This document shows, one piece after another, positions 25,884 to 32,760 of a DNA stretch of 32,760 nt (within the stretch, counting starts at the first letter, position 1; the number at the start of each line of letters is the position of its first letter). This DNA is from Bacteroidota bacterium. Its GTDB lineage: Bacteria > Bacteroidota > Bacteroidia > Sphingobacteriales > Sphingobacteriaceae. Both the position numbers and the translations under genes were made by a program. The stretch spans positions 1 through 32,760 of the forward strand of contig VGGW01000007.1 in the NCBI GenBank assembly GCA_016868395.1. Direction: 5' to 3'. The notes below the pieces were generated by a model that was given only the letters and a program-made list of their open reading frames with translations, ran no database searches and was not told the DNA's origin.

Positions 25884-27518
25884 TTATTCTTTATCCAAAA
25901 ATGGATAACGATAATCTTTAGGAGGGTCAAAGCTTTCTTTAATCGTTCTTGGAGATACCCATCGTAATAAATTAATCATGGATCCGGCTTTATCATTCGT
26001 CCCCGATCCTCTGGCACCTCCAAATGGCTGCTGCCCTACCACTGCGCCTGTACACTTATCGTTGATATAAAAATTACCTGCTGCATTTTTCAAGGCATGT
26101 GTGGCCTCAGTCAGAACATAACGATCTTGTGCAAAAACCGCCCCGGTCAAGGCATAATTGGAAGTTTGATCGATGATTTTAAGTGTTTTTTCAAATTCGC
26201 TGTCTTCAAAAATGTAGATGGTAAGAATGGGTCCGAATAACTCTTCACACATCGTGACATAAAATGGATCTTTTGTCAACAAGATGGTGGGCTCAATGAA
26301 ATAGCCCTTGGTTTTGTCATAATTACCTCCGGCAATAATTTCCAGATCATTATCATTTTTTGCCCTTTCAATATAGGCGACCAGTTTATCGAATGATTTT
26401 TCATCAATGACTGCATTGATAAAGTTACCGAAATCTTCGGTCGGACCCATTTTCAGGCTAGCCAGATCCCGCATTAAAATCGAATTTATTTGAGGCCATA
26501 CGGAAGCCGCAATGTATACCCTTGAGGCTGCAGAGCATTTCTGACCCTGATATTCAAAGGCAGCTCGCAGGATAGCCGTGGCGGAGGCCTCCACATCCGC
26601 CGAACCATGCACCAGAATAAAATCTTTTCCGCCGGTTTCTCCTACAATTCTGGGGTAAGATCTGTACAAGTGAATGTGATTGCCGATTGTTTTCCAAATA
26701 TCTTGAAATACCGCTGTCGATCCGGTAAAATGAATACCTGCAAAGTCAGGGTGATTAAATATGACTTCTGCTGCAATCGGTCCCGGAACATAAACCAGGT
26801 TGATGACCCCCTCAGGTAAACCCGCTTCCTTGAAAATCTGCATCAATACATTGGCAGAATAAATCTGAGTGTTGGCCGGCTTCCAAACCACCACATTGCC
26901 CATCATAGCTGCAGAAGTAGGCAGATTTCCTGCAATGGCCGTGAAGTTAAAGGGAGTCAGGGCAAAAACAAATCCTTCAAGCGGCCTTTGTTCCACACGA
27001 TTCCAGCTACCTTTGGGCGATACAGGCGGCTGCTGTGCATAAATTTCACACATATAGCTGACGTTGAACCGCAAGAAATCAATGAGCTCACAAGCTGCAT
27101 CAATCTCTGCCTGATAGGCATTTTTTGATTGACCTAACATAGTGGCCGCATTCAGTTTATAACGATAAGGCCCTGCAATCAGGTCGGCAGCCTTTAAAAA
27201 AATGGCTGCACGTTGTTCCCATGGTAAATTTTCCCAGGCCGATTTAGCCTTTAAAGCAGTATTAATGGCCATACCAACATGTTCATGACTTCCTTCATGA
27301 TATTTCCCAAGCAAGTGCTGATGATCATGAGGAGGAAAAATATTAACCTGTTTTTGAGTTCTGACTTCTTCAGCGCCAATATACATTGGAATGTCAATCA
27401 CCCTTGAGCGAGCCGCTTCAATAGCCTCTTGTAATAATTTTCGTTCTTTAGATCCCGGTGCATAATTCAAAACCTGCTCATTCACCGGATCAGGAACATT
27501 GAAAAATCCTTTAAGCAT
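25884..27518 (-). CDS. pruA: L-glutamate gamma-semialdehyde dehydrogenase (1-pyrroline-5-carboxylate dehydrogenase)
   Basis: This is the second enzyme of proline catabolism, oxidising glutamate semialdehyde to glutamate with NAD+. The 544-residue aldehyde dehydrogenase has the catalytic Cys at 328 (FEYQGQKCSAAS), the general-base Glu at 294 (GETGGKDF), the cofactor-binding VVWKPANTQ near 210-218, and the TPFNFTAIAGNLP segment near 188-200. The opening GFFNVPDPVNEQVLNYAPGS and the length match the stand-alone P5CDH type rather than the bifunctional PutA. The 3' end lies 17 bases from the tandem array. Upstream are the short dispersed element and small array. The proline dehydrogenase gene is not in the window. 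Confidence 0.96.
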   Translation of the reverse strand: MLKGFFNVPDPVNEQVLNYAPGSKERKLLQEAIEAARSRVIDIPMYIGAEEVRTQKQVNIFPPHDHQHLLGKYHEGSHEHVGMAINTALKAKSAWENLPWEQRAAIFLKAADLIAGPYRYKLNAATMLGQSKNAYQAEIDAACELIDFLRFNVSYMCEIYAQQPPVSPKGSWNRVEQRPLEGFVFALTPFNFTAIAGNLPTSAAMMGNVVVWKPANTQIYSANVLMQIFKEAGLPEGVINLVYVPGPIAAEVIFNHPDFAGIHFTGSTAVFQDIWKTIGNHIHLYRSYPRIVGETGGKDFILVHGSADVEASATAILRAAFEYQGQKCSAASRVYIAASVWPQINSILMRDLASLKMGPTEDFGNFINAVIDEKSFDKLVAYIERAKNDNDLEIIAGGNYDKTKGYFIEPTILLTKDPFYVTMCEELFGPILTIYIFEDSEFEKTLKIIDQTSNYALTGAVFAQDRYVLTEATHALKNAAGNFYINDKCTGAVVGQQPFGGARGSGTNDKAGSMINLLRWVSPRTIKESFDPPKDYRYPFLDKE

Positions 27519-27557
27519 AATTGGTTAATTAGTTAGGTCAAAGATAAAGTTTTAGAT

Positions 27558-27779
27558 TAACCTGAGATTGATATAAGAAAGATAAAAAAATGTCATTTTA
27601 ATTGATTTCAAGATTCTGCGGACTCATATGATTTGATTTTGGAAACCAATACCTGCGTTTTATAGCTCATTTCAGCCCTTTCCTCCGGGGTATTTCCGGC
27701 AAGAAATGCTACCTGATATCAGATAATCCCTAGCCGGAAGATACCTCCTTCGGCAAGGTTTAGTATACCCGATGCTGTT
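27558..27779 (+). repeat. Palindromic dispersed element, truncated copy
   Basis: The end motif (TTAACCTGAGATTGATATAAG-like at 27558-27576) is followed by a segment at 27628-27779 that equals 8300-8451 over 152 bases with 15 differences and no gap by hand count. Similarity stops abruptly after GCTGTT, where 26-bp-type repeat units begin. The right half and right terminal inverted repeat of the 8.2-kb copy are missing. It lies in the 476-base gap between divergent pruA and lpxK. Confidence 0.8.
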
Positions 27780-27892
27780 CCCCTGTGGTCGTCCCCTGTG
27801 GTCGTCCCCTGTGGTCGGTGTTGTCACCGTACCCCTGTGGTCGGTGTTGTCACCGTACCACTTCCCCTAGAGTCAGTGTTGTCACCCTACCA
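27780..27892. repeat. Small second array of 26-bp-type units
   Basis: Two short 13-base partial units (CCCCTGTGGTCGT twice) are followed by two full units identical in core to the large array (GGTCGGTGTTGTCACCGTAC) and a degenerate unit (AGTCAGTGTTGTCACCCTAC). It starts exactly where the truncated dispersed element ends. Confidence 0.9.
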
Positions 27893-27975
27893 CGCACTCA
27901 ATCCCCAAATCAATCTTTCATCAGAAATTTCTTATGCTTGATTCTGATACCATGACTAGCTTCCAATCAATTATG

Positions 27976-27983
27976 TATTTTTG
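27976..27983 (+). promoter_or_regulatory. Predicted -7 box for lpxK
   Basis: TATTTTTG matches TAnnTTTG and lies 12 bases before the lpxK ATG. No well-spaced TTG -33 box was found, so support is partial. It would give a very short leader. Confidence 0.4.
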
Positions 27984-27994
27984 CATTAAGTTCA

Positions 27995-29077
27995 ATGATG
28001 AAATTACTCCGACTGCTCTTATTTCCATTTTCTATTCTCTATGCCATTGGAGTGATAGCCCGTAATCTGGCTTACGATCTGGGTATTTTCAAATCTCAGC
28101 AATTTGATTTGCCGGTCATTTCCATTGGAAATTTATCCGTCGGTGGTTCGGGGAAAAGTCCGATGACCGAATACCTGATCCGTTTATTGAAAGATAAGTA
28201 TAAACTCGCCACATTAAGCAGGGGTTATGGTCGGAAAACATCGGGCTTTCGACTGGTAGATTTGAATTCCATGAGTTCCGAATCGGGTGATGAACCCCTG
28301 CAGTTTAAACGTAAATTCCGGGATATTACCGTTGCCGTTTGTGAGAACAGGGTAGAGGGGATCAATCGTTTAATATCAGATCACGAACTAATCCTGCTCG
28401 ATGATGCTTTTCAGCATCGGGCCCTAAAACCGGGATTAAGCCTCCTGCTGTTCGACTATCGCACTTTGTTTGAACCACAATGGTTTTTACCTACAGGCGA
28501 TTTACGGGAGTCCATGTGGTCTGCTCATCGTGCTGATCTGATCATTATTTCAAAGTGTCCTCAAAATCTGCAAGCAGACCAAGAGCAGTTGATTCGAAGC
28601 AGATTTCAAAATAAGCAGGTGTTTTTTTCTTATTTGAGTTATGGGAATTTGAAATCAGTAGATGGGCAAATTCCCGACAAGGATCTGTATTCTATTAATA
28701 AAAAAACCAAGATTATTGTTTTAAGCGGGATCGCGAATGCGGCTCCATTACTCAATGAATTAGCCTCCTATGGGCCCGACGTGATCCATCATGAATATCC
28801 GGATCATCATCAGTTCAGCGAAAAAAATATCACTAAACTTGTAAATACATTCCATGGCCTTAGCGGGGATGATAAGTTGATCATCACCACCGAAAAGGAT
28901 GCCCAACGTTTAAACACGGAAGTATTCAGAGAAAAGTTAAAAGGAATTAACGTATATTTTCTTCCGGTTGAAGCCAGATTTAAGGAGCCTGAAAGGACGG
29001 AATTTAATAATTTAATAGAAGGATATGCATCAAAAATTGGAGGCAACTACCGAATACATCAGGAAAAAGATAGGTGA
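27995..29077 (+). CDS. lpxK: Tetraacyldisaccharide 4'-kinase
   Basis: LpxK phosphorylates the 4' position of the lipid A precursor at the inner membrane, late in the Raetz pathway. The 360-residue product has an N-terminal hydrophobic helix (LLRLLLFPFSILYAIGVIA), then the family P-loop GNLSVGGSGKSP (residues 45-56), followed by LSRGYGRKTSGF and LLDDAFQHRALKPGLSLLLF. The start is ATG at 27995, with a second ATG immediately after. Its end overlaps the next gene by 53 bases. Its presence shows that the organism makes lipid A. It heads a three-gene unit. Confidence 0.96.
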   Translation: MMKLLRLLLFPFSILYAIGVIARNLAYDLGIFKSQQFDLPVISIGNLSVGGSGKSPMTEYLIRLLKDKYKLATLSRGYGRKTSGFRLVDLNSMSSESGDEPLQFKRKFRDITVAVCENRVEGINRLISDHELILLDDAFQHRALKPGLSLLLFDYRTLFEPQWFLPTGDLRESMWSAHRADLIIISKCPQNLQADQEQLIRSRFQNKQVFFSYLSYGNLKSVDGQIPDKDLYSINKKTKIIVLSGIANAAPLLNELASYGPDVIHHEYPDHHQFSEKNITKLVNTFHGLSGDDKLIITTEKDAQRLNTEVFREKLKGINVYFLPVEARFKEPERTEFNNLIEGYASKIGGNYRIHQEKDR

Positions 29078-29840
29078 TTTTGAGCCTGAAGTCGGAATTA
29101 TTTTGGGTACAGGTCTGGGAGGTTTGGTAGATGAGATTGAAATTCAGCACAGTTTGTTGTACGCTGACATTCCTGATTTTCCGATTTCAACCCTTGAATT
29201 CCATTCCGGGAAATTAATATTTGGCATGCTGAGTGGGAAAAAGCTTGTTGCCATGCAGGGGCGTCTTCATTATTATGAAGGTTATGACATGAAGGAAATC
29301 ACCTTTCCTGTCCAGGTAATGAAGATGCTTGGCATTCAAAAATTACTTGTTTCCAATGCAAGTGGGGCCTTAAATCCGGAGTACCGAAAAGGTGATTTGA
29401 TGATTATTCATGATCACATCAATATGCAGAGTGATAATCCCTTACGTGGCAGAAATTCGGAAAGCCTGGGTCCGCGTTTCCCGGATATGAGTGAACCCTA
29501 TGACCGCGATCTTATTTCCAAGGGAATGGACATTGCAAAAAGAAACCACCTCCGATGTCATCAGGGGGTTTATGTTTCGGTAAATGGCCCAAATCTCGAA
29601 ACCAGAGCTGAATATCGGTTTTTACGAATTATTGGCGCCGATGCTGTTGGGATGAGTACTGTACCTGAGGTAATTGTGGCCAGGCACATGTCGCTCCCGG
29701 TTTTTGCCATTTCTGTATTAACCGATGAGGGTTTTCCGGATACCTTAAAACCGGTATCTCTTGAAGAAATCCTGCAGATTGCCAGGGAAGCCGAACCTAA
29801 AATGACCCAAATATTAAAAGACCTCATTCTGGAACTTTAA
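29025..29840 (+). CDS. punA: Purine nucleoside phosphorylase I
   Basis: This enzyme splits purine nucleosides with phosphate for salvage. The 271-residue product is of the trimeric PNP class: GIILGTGLGGLVDEI (residues about 24-38) is the phosphate loop, MQGRLHYYEGY is the conserved His region, VSNASGALNPEYRKGDLMII the core, GPNLETRAEYR carries the base-binding Glu, and AVGMSTVPE is the ribose-binding segment. ATG at 29025 gives the usual short N-terminus (KLEATTEYI), so the 53-base overlap with lpxK appears real. It is followed by a TAATG stop/start overlap with the porin gene. Confidence 0.95.
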   Translation: MHQKLEATTEYIRKKIGDFEPEVGIILGTGLGGLVDEIEIQHSLLYADIPDFPISTLEFHSGKLIFGMLSGKKLVAMQGRLHYYEGYDMKEITFPVQVMKMLGIQKLLVSNASGALNPEYRKGDLMIIHDHINMQSDNPLRGRNSESLGPRFPDMSEPYDRDLISKGMDIAKRNHLRCHQGVYVSVNGPNLETRAEYRFLRIIGADAVGMSTVPEVIVARHMSLPVFAISVLTDEGFPDTLKPVSLEEILQIAREAEPKMTQILKDLILEL

Positions 29841-31846
29841 TGATCAATCGCTCAGTCCTTATTTTCTTTTTTATGCTGTATCTCGCTCATACAGATGCAA
29901 TTGCGCAAAGGACAATCAGGGCGCAGGGAAGTGTTGGTTCATCAGGTATGACACGTCAAACCGGCGAGCGGGACACCTCACTCAATAAAACCAGTGATGC
30001 GGACTCCGTTTACTACTATGCCAGAGATATTCGTTATACCAACCTAAAATTACTCAAGGAAGGTACGCAGACCAGTGGACTGGATACCGCCCTGTATAAT
30101 TTCCAGAATTATAGCCCTCTGTACCAGCCGAAGATGCCTACTATCGGACTAGGGAATAATGGTATTGCTTATCGGGAGCTGCTTTTTAATCCCAGAAAAA
30201 CCATTGGATTTGATGCCGGCTTTCATAGTCTTGATCTCTATCGATTGGTTCAGGATTCCTTAAAATTTTATCGGGCTAAATCCCCCTATACGGAATTGTA
30301 TTACGTTAATGGAAGAATACATGAACAAACTTTTAAGGTTACTCACTCTCAGAACATAAAACCTAATTTAAACTTTGGGGCTCAATATAACCGCCTCTCC
30401 GGGGATGGTTTTTATGTCAATCAAAAAGCCGATCACCTAAATGCAGCCCTCTTCGTATGGTATGAATCGCCAAAAAAGCGATACAATTTGATAACGGATG
30501 TGATATTCAACACCTTGAAAGCGGCCGAAAACGGATCCACCAGGAACGATACCATTTTTAAGGCGAGTTCTCTGGATAAAAAAGCCGAGCCGGTTTATTT
30601 AAAAGCAAGCGGTGCTGACCGTCCGATGCAGACCTGGCGGCAGACTCAGTTCTTCGTGAAACAGCTTTATTATGTCGGCAGAATCGATAGTATGCAGGCT
30701 CCTGATTCTTCTCAAAGAATATTGCCCACACAACGTTTATCCCATACCTTAACCTACACCCGAGATCAGTATAAATTTTTTAGAAATGAGGAGGATGTGT
30801 TCGGTGCATTTCCTGCCCTTCCCTCCCAATCCTTTACCCTAACCAATGATTCAACGAAAGTATCAAACTTGAGGAATGAGTTTTCCTATAGTTTTTTCCT
30901 TAGACCCAAGGCCTTGAGCTTCATAAAAAATGAACTGAAATTAGATCTGGGAATCCAGAATGATTTATACCATTATGAACAACTGTCCTATAAATCCAAT
31001 TTTTCTAATACCATGCTCAAAGCCGGCCTGGGATACCGCTTTAGTGATCAGGTCAATATTGATGCTGACTTGAATCAAATTGTTCAGGGAAATAATGCCG
31101 GTGATTATTTATACGAAGCCAATACTAGTTTTCTATTGAGTAAATCGATAGGTAGAATCATTCTGGGAGCTTATACCCAGAATAAATCTCCTAAGCAAAT
31201 GTTTGAACGTGTTGATTATCAATATCATAGCTGGAACAGAAATTTTGAAAAATCAAAAATCAGTAATCTTTCCTTTTTGTATGAAAACATGAAGTATAAA
31301 CTGGCAGCAAAGGCAGAATATTTTTTAATAGGTAATTACCTCTATTATAGAGAGACTAGTCGCACAAAACAGATCAGTCCTGACCAGCTGGGTAACACGA
31401 TAAACATGCTGAAAATTAGCCTTTCAAAGGATTTTAAGTTTGGCAAGTTTAACCTTGATAACCATATTGTGTATCAAAAAACCGATTTTCAGGATATTAT
31501 TCGTACCCCCGAGATCTATACTTATAATAGTTTTTATTATTCAAGCCGATTTTTTAAGGTACTTTATACCAACTTGGGTTTTGATCTTCGTTTTAATACT
31601 CCTTTCCAAGCTCCGGCTTATGCCATTAATGTGAGTCAATTTTATAATGACAATAATCCTTTGGAATATTCCACCTACCCTGTAATGGATGTTTGGGTCA
31701 GAGCTACCTTGAAGCGGGCAAACCTCTTTCTGAAATATGATTATGTCAATCAGGGTTGGCTTTCAAGAGGGTATTATACCGTCCGGTCTTATCCCATGCA
31801 GGATCAATTATTAAAATTTGGAATTAGCTGGAAATTCTATAATTAA
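29840..31846 (+). CDS. Putative outer-membrane porin (Porin_10-like)
   Basis: This 668-residue protein has a signal peptide (MINRSVLIFFFMLYLAHTDAIAQ). A polar N-terminal segment has DADSVYYYARDIRYTN, and a long run of alternating, aromatic-rich beta strands continues to the C-terminal LLKFGISWKFYN, which ends in the aromatic pattern typical of barrel proteins. It resembles the bacteroidete putative porin family (Porin_10); substrate and role are unknown. Its ATG shares one base with the punA stop (TAATG), so translation is coupled to the lpxK-punA unit. Confidence 0.85.
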   Translation: MINRSVLIFFFMLYLAHTDAIAQRTIRAQGSVGSSGMTRQTGERDTSLNKTSDADSVYYYARDIRYTNLKLLKEGTQTSGLDTALYNFQNYSPLYQPKMPTIGLGNNGIAYRELLFNPRKTIGFDAGFHSLDLYRLVQDSLKFYRAKSPYTELYYVNGRIHEQTFKVTHSQNIKPNLNFGAQYNRLSGDGFYVNQKADHLNAALFVWYESPKKRYNLITDVIFNTLKAAENGSTRNDTIFKASSLDKKAEPVYLKASGADRPMQTWRQTQFFVKQLYYVGRIDSMQAPDSSQRILPTQRLSHTLTYTRDQYKFFRNEEDVFGAFPALPSQSFTLTNDSTKVSNLRNEFSYSFFLRPKALSFIKNELKLDLGIQNDLYHYEQLSYKSNFSNTMLKAGLGYRFSDQVNIDADLNQIVQGNNAGDYLYEANTSFLLSKSIGRIILGAYTQNKSPKQMFERVDYQYHSWNRNFEKSKISNLSFLYENMKYKLAAKAEYFLIGNYLYYRETSRTKQISPDQLGNTINMLKISLSKDFKFGKFNLDNHIVYQKTDFQDIIRTPEIYTYNSFYYSSRFFKVLYTNLGFDLRFNTPFQAPAYAINVSQFYNDNNPLEYSTYPVMDVWVRATLKRANLFLKYDYVNQGWLSRGYYTVRSYPMQDQLLKFGISWKFYN

Positions 31847-31868
31847 TTGATTTTAGTACCCAATCACC

Positions 31869-32073
31869 AATAGGGTTGTGGTTTTAGAAAAATTATAGAC
31901 TTTGAACCAGCCTTTTGTCCCCCTTTGGAGGGGGACGCGCAGGACCAGAGCGCCGGCAGGGGGAGGATTCCCCCCTATGGTCGGTGTTGTCACCGACCAG
32001 CCGAAAGACCTCAAACACCCATCCTCCCCCTACCCTCTCCAAAGGAGGACATGCACAAGGCCCTGGAATCGTG
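31869..32073 (+). repeat. Palindromic intergenic element, long copy with 60-bp insertion
   Basis: This is an inverted copy of the repeat at 17472-17616. The 20-base centre GGTCGGTGTTGTCACCGACC is at 31979-31998. About 60 bases at 31915-31974 are absent from the other copy. The insert begins with its own hairpin (GTCCCCCT-TTGG-AGGGGGAC) and continues to GGGGGAGGATT, which mirrors the right-hand arm (ATCCTCCCCC ... CTCCAAAGGAGGACATG). The element is therefore an arm-centre-arm palindrome here. It fills most of the 444-base gap between the porin and aconitase genes; the remainder (32074-32290) shows no gene. Confidence 0.82.
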
Positions 32074-32290
32074 GTGGCAGGCTATCTTAAGGGATAATTT
32101 ACCGTTTTTTGATCGAACGTTTTATATTCTGAACCTCTTTACTCCTTCATTTTCGGGTAATTGGATATTATTTTTCGGATAATGTCTAATTTTTACGTTT
32201 TCTATAGGTATGGCTATTCCTTTTTAAGGTCGTTTTATGTAACTTCGCTCGAAATTATAATTGGAATTTAATTAAGATCAAGCAAATAAG

Positions 32291-32760
32291 ATGGCATTTG
32301 ATTTGGACATGATCAAAAAGGTTTATGACAACTACGGTTCGCGGATTGCGGCTGCACGTCAAGTTGTGGGTAAGCCACTTACACTAACAGAAAAAATTTT
32401 ATACGCCCATTTATGGGATGGAAACGCAACAGAAGCCTATAAGCGCGGTGTCACTTATGTTGACTTTGCTCCCGACCGTGTGGCGATGCAAGATGCGACC
32501 GCACAAATGGCTTTATTACAGTTCATGCAGGCCGGAAGACCTACTGTGGCTGTTCCTTCGACGGTACATTGCGATCACCTGATACAGGCAAAAATTGGCG
32601 CAGACGAAGATTTGGCAACTGCAAACACTCAAAATAAGGAGGTCTATGATTTCCTCGCTTCAGTATCCAACAAATATGGTATTGGATTCTGGAAACCCGG
32701 TGCAGGGATTATTCATCAGGTAGTTCTTGAAAATTATGCATTCCCCGGTGGAATGATGAT
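32291..32760 (+). CDS. acn: Aconitate hydratase, N-terminal part (3' truncated by window)
   Basis: This is the citrate-isocitrate isomerase of the TCA cycle. The 156 visible residues begin [20 protein letters not shown] and include [18 protein letters not shown], with the substrate- and cluster-region His/Asp residues, and [20 protein letters not shown]. These features fit the mitochondrial-type aconitase rather than AcnB, whose N-terminal HEAT-like domain is absent. The start is ATG at 32291. The [4Fe-4S] cysteines lie beyond the window. A weak -7-like TAACTTCG stands about 50 bases upstream. Confidence 0.95.
   Translation, partial: MAFDLDMIKKVYDNYGSRIAAARQVVGKPLTLTEKILYAHLWDGNATEAYKRGVTYVDFAPDRVAMQDATAQMALLQFMQAGRPTVAVPSTVHCDHLIQAKIGADEDLATANTQNKEVYDFLASVSNKYGIGFWKPGAGIIHQVVLENYAFPGGMM

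Noticed and set aside
25450-25921. Open frames of 61-88 codons with VGVVT/PCGRC repeats across the tandem array
   Set aside because: A 26-base period is not a multiple of three. All three frames are read in turn as the unit repeats, and the apparent peptides are by-products of low stop-codon content.
31902-32182. Three overlapping frames of 60-85 codons near 31.9-32.2 kb
   Set aside because: They run through the palindromic repeat with proline/arginine-rich low-complexity peptides and overlap each other in all + frames.

Overview
The window looks like a chromosome segment of a member of the phylum Bacteroidota, most likely a Sphingobacteriales/Pedobacter-type relative. The evidence is the gene content (Porin_10-type and OprO/P-type outer-membrane proteins, a bacteroidete NTP transferase, a DUF922-like protein, LpxK), AT-rich leaders without Shine-Dalgarno sequences, and promoter boxes of the TAnnTTTG type. 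The genus is inference.

Bases 1-8078 hold the end of the spc operon and the whole alpha operon in standard order: rplF (partial), rplR, rpsE, rpmD, rplO, secY, map, infA, rpmJ, rpsM, rpsK, rpsD, rpoA, rplQ. They close with a strong intrinsic terminator. infA has its own promoter, and the spacers around rpsM, rpsK and rpoA are unusually long and rich in inverted repeats. A gene-free stretch (8079-9040) carries a roughly 450-bp palindromic repeat element and, just before dnaK, a sigma-54-like promoter. dnaK ends in a second strong terminator.

From 11.1 to 20.9 kb lies accessory metabolism: a secreted protein with an HExxH motif (+ strand), then on the - strand a nucleotidyltransferase, a HerA-like ATPase (DUF853), a secreted S9 peptidase, an M42 aminopeptidase, and a two-gene unit of acyl-CoA carboxylase beta subunit plus a GNAT acetyltransferase. 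From 21.1 to 25.3 kb on the + strand come an OprO/P-like porin, a small membrane-anchored protein with an uncertain start, and a translationally coupled SulP anion transporter/beta-carbonic anhydrase pair, which is a likely bicarbonate uptake and hydration module. pruA follows on the - strand. From 28 to 31.8 kb, lpxK, a purine nucleoside phosphorylase gene and a large putative porin overlap one another as an operon. The window ends inside an aconitase gene.

The most unusual content is a web of non-coding repeats in the intergenic gaps. It comprises (1) a 26-bp tandem array of about 20 hairpin-forming units between the carbonic anhydrase gene and pruA, with a small second array before lpxK; (2) a dispersed palindromic element at 8.2-8.7 kb whose left half recurs at 27.6 kb, fused directly to the small array; and (3) an inverted pair of palindromic elements at 17.5 and 31.9 kb whose central 20-base palindrome is nearly the unit of the arrays. 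Together they suggest one interacting family of REP/MITE-like elements whose palindromic core has expanded locally. No transposase lies in the window.
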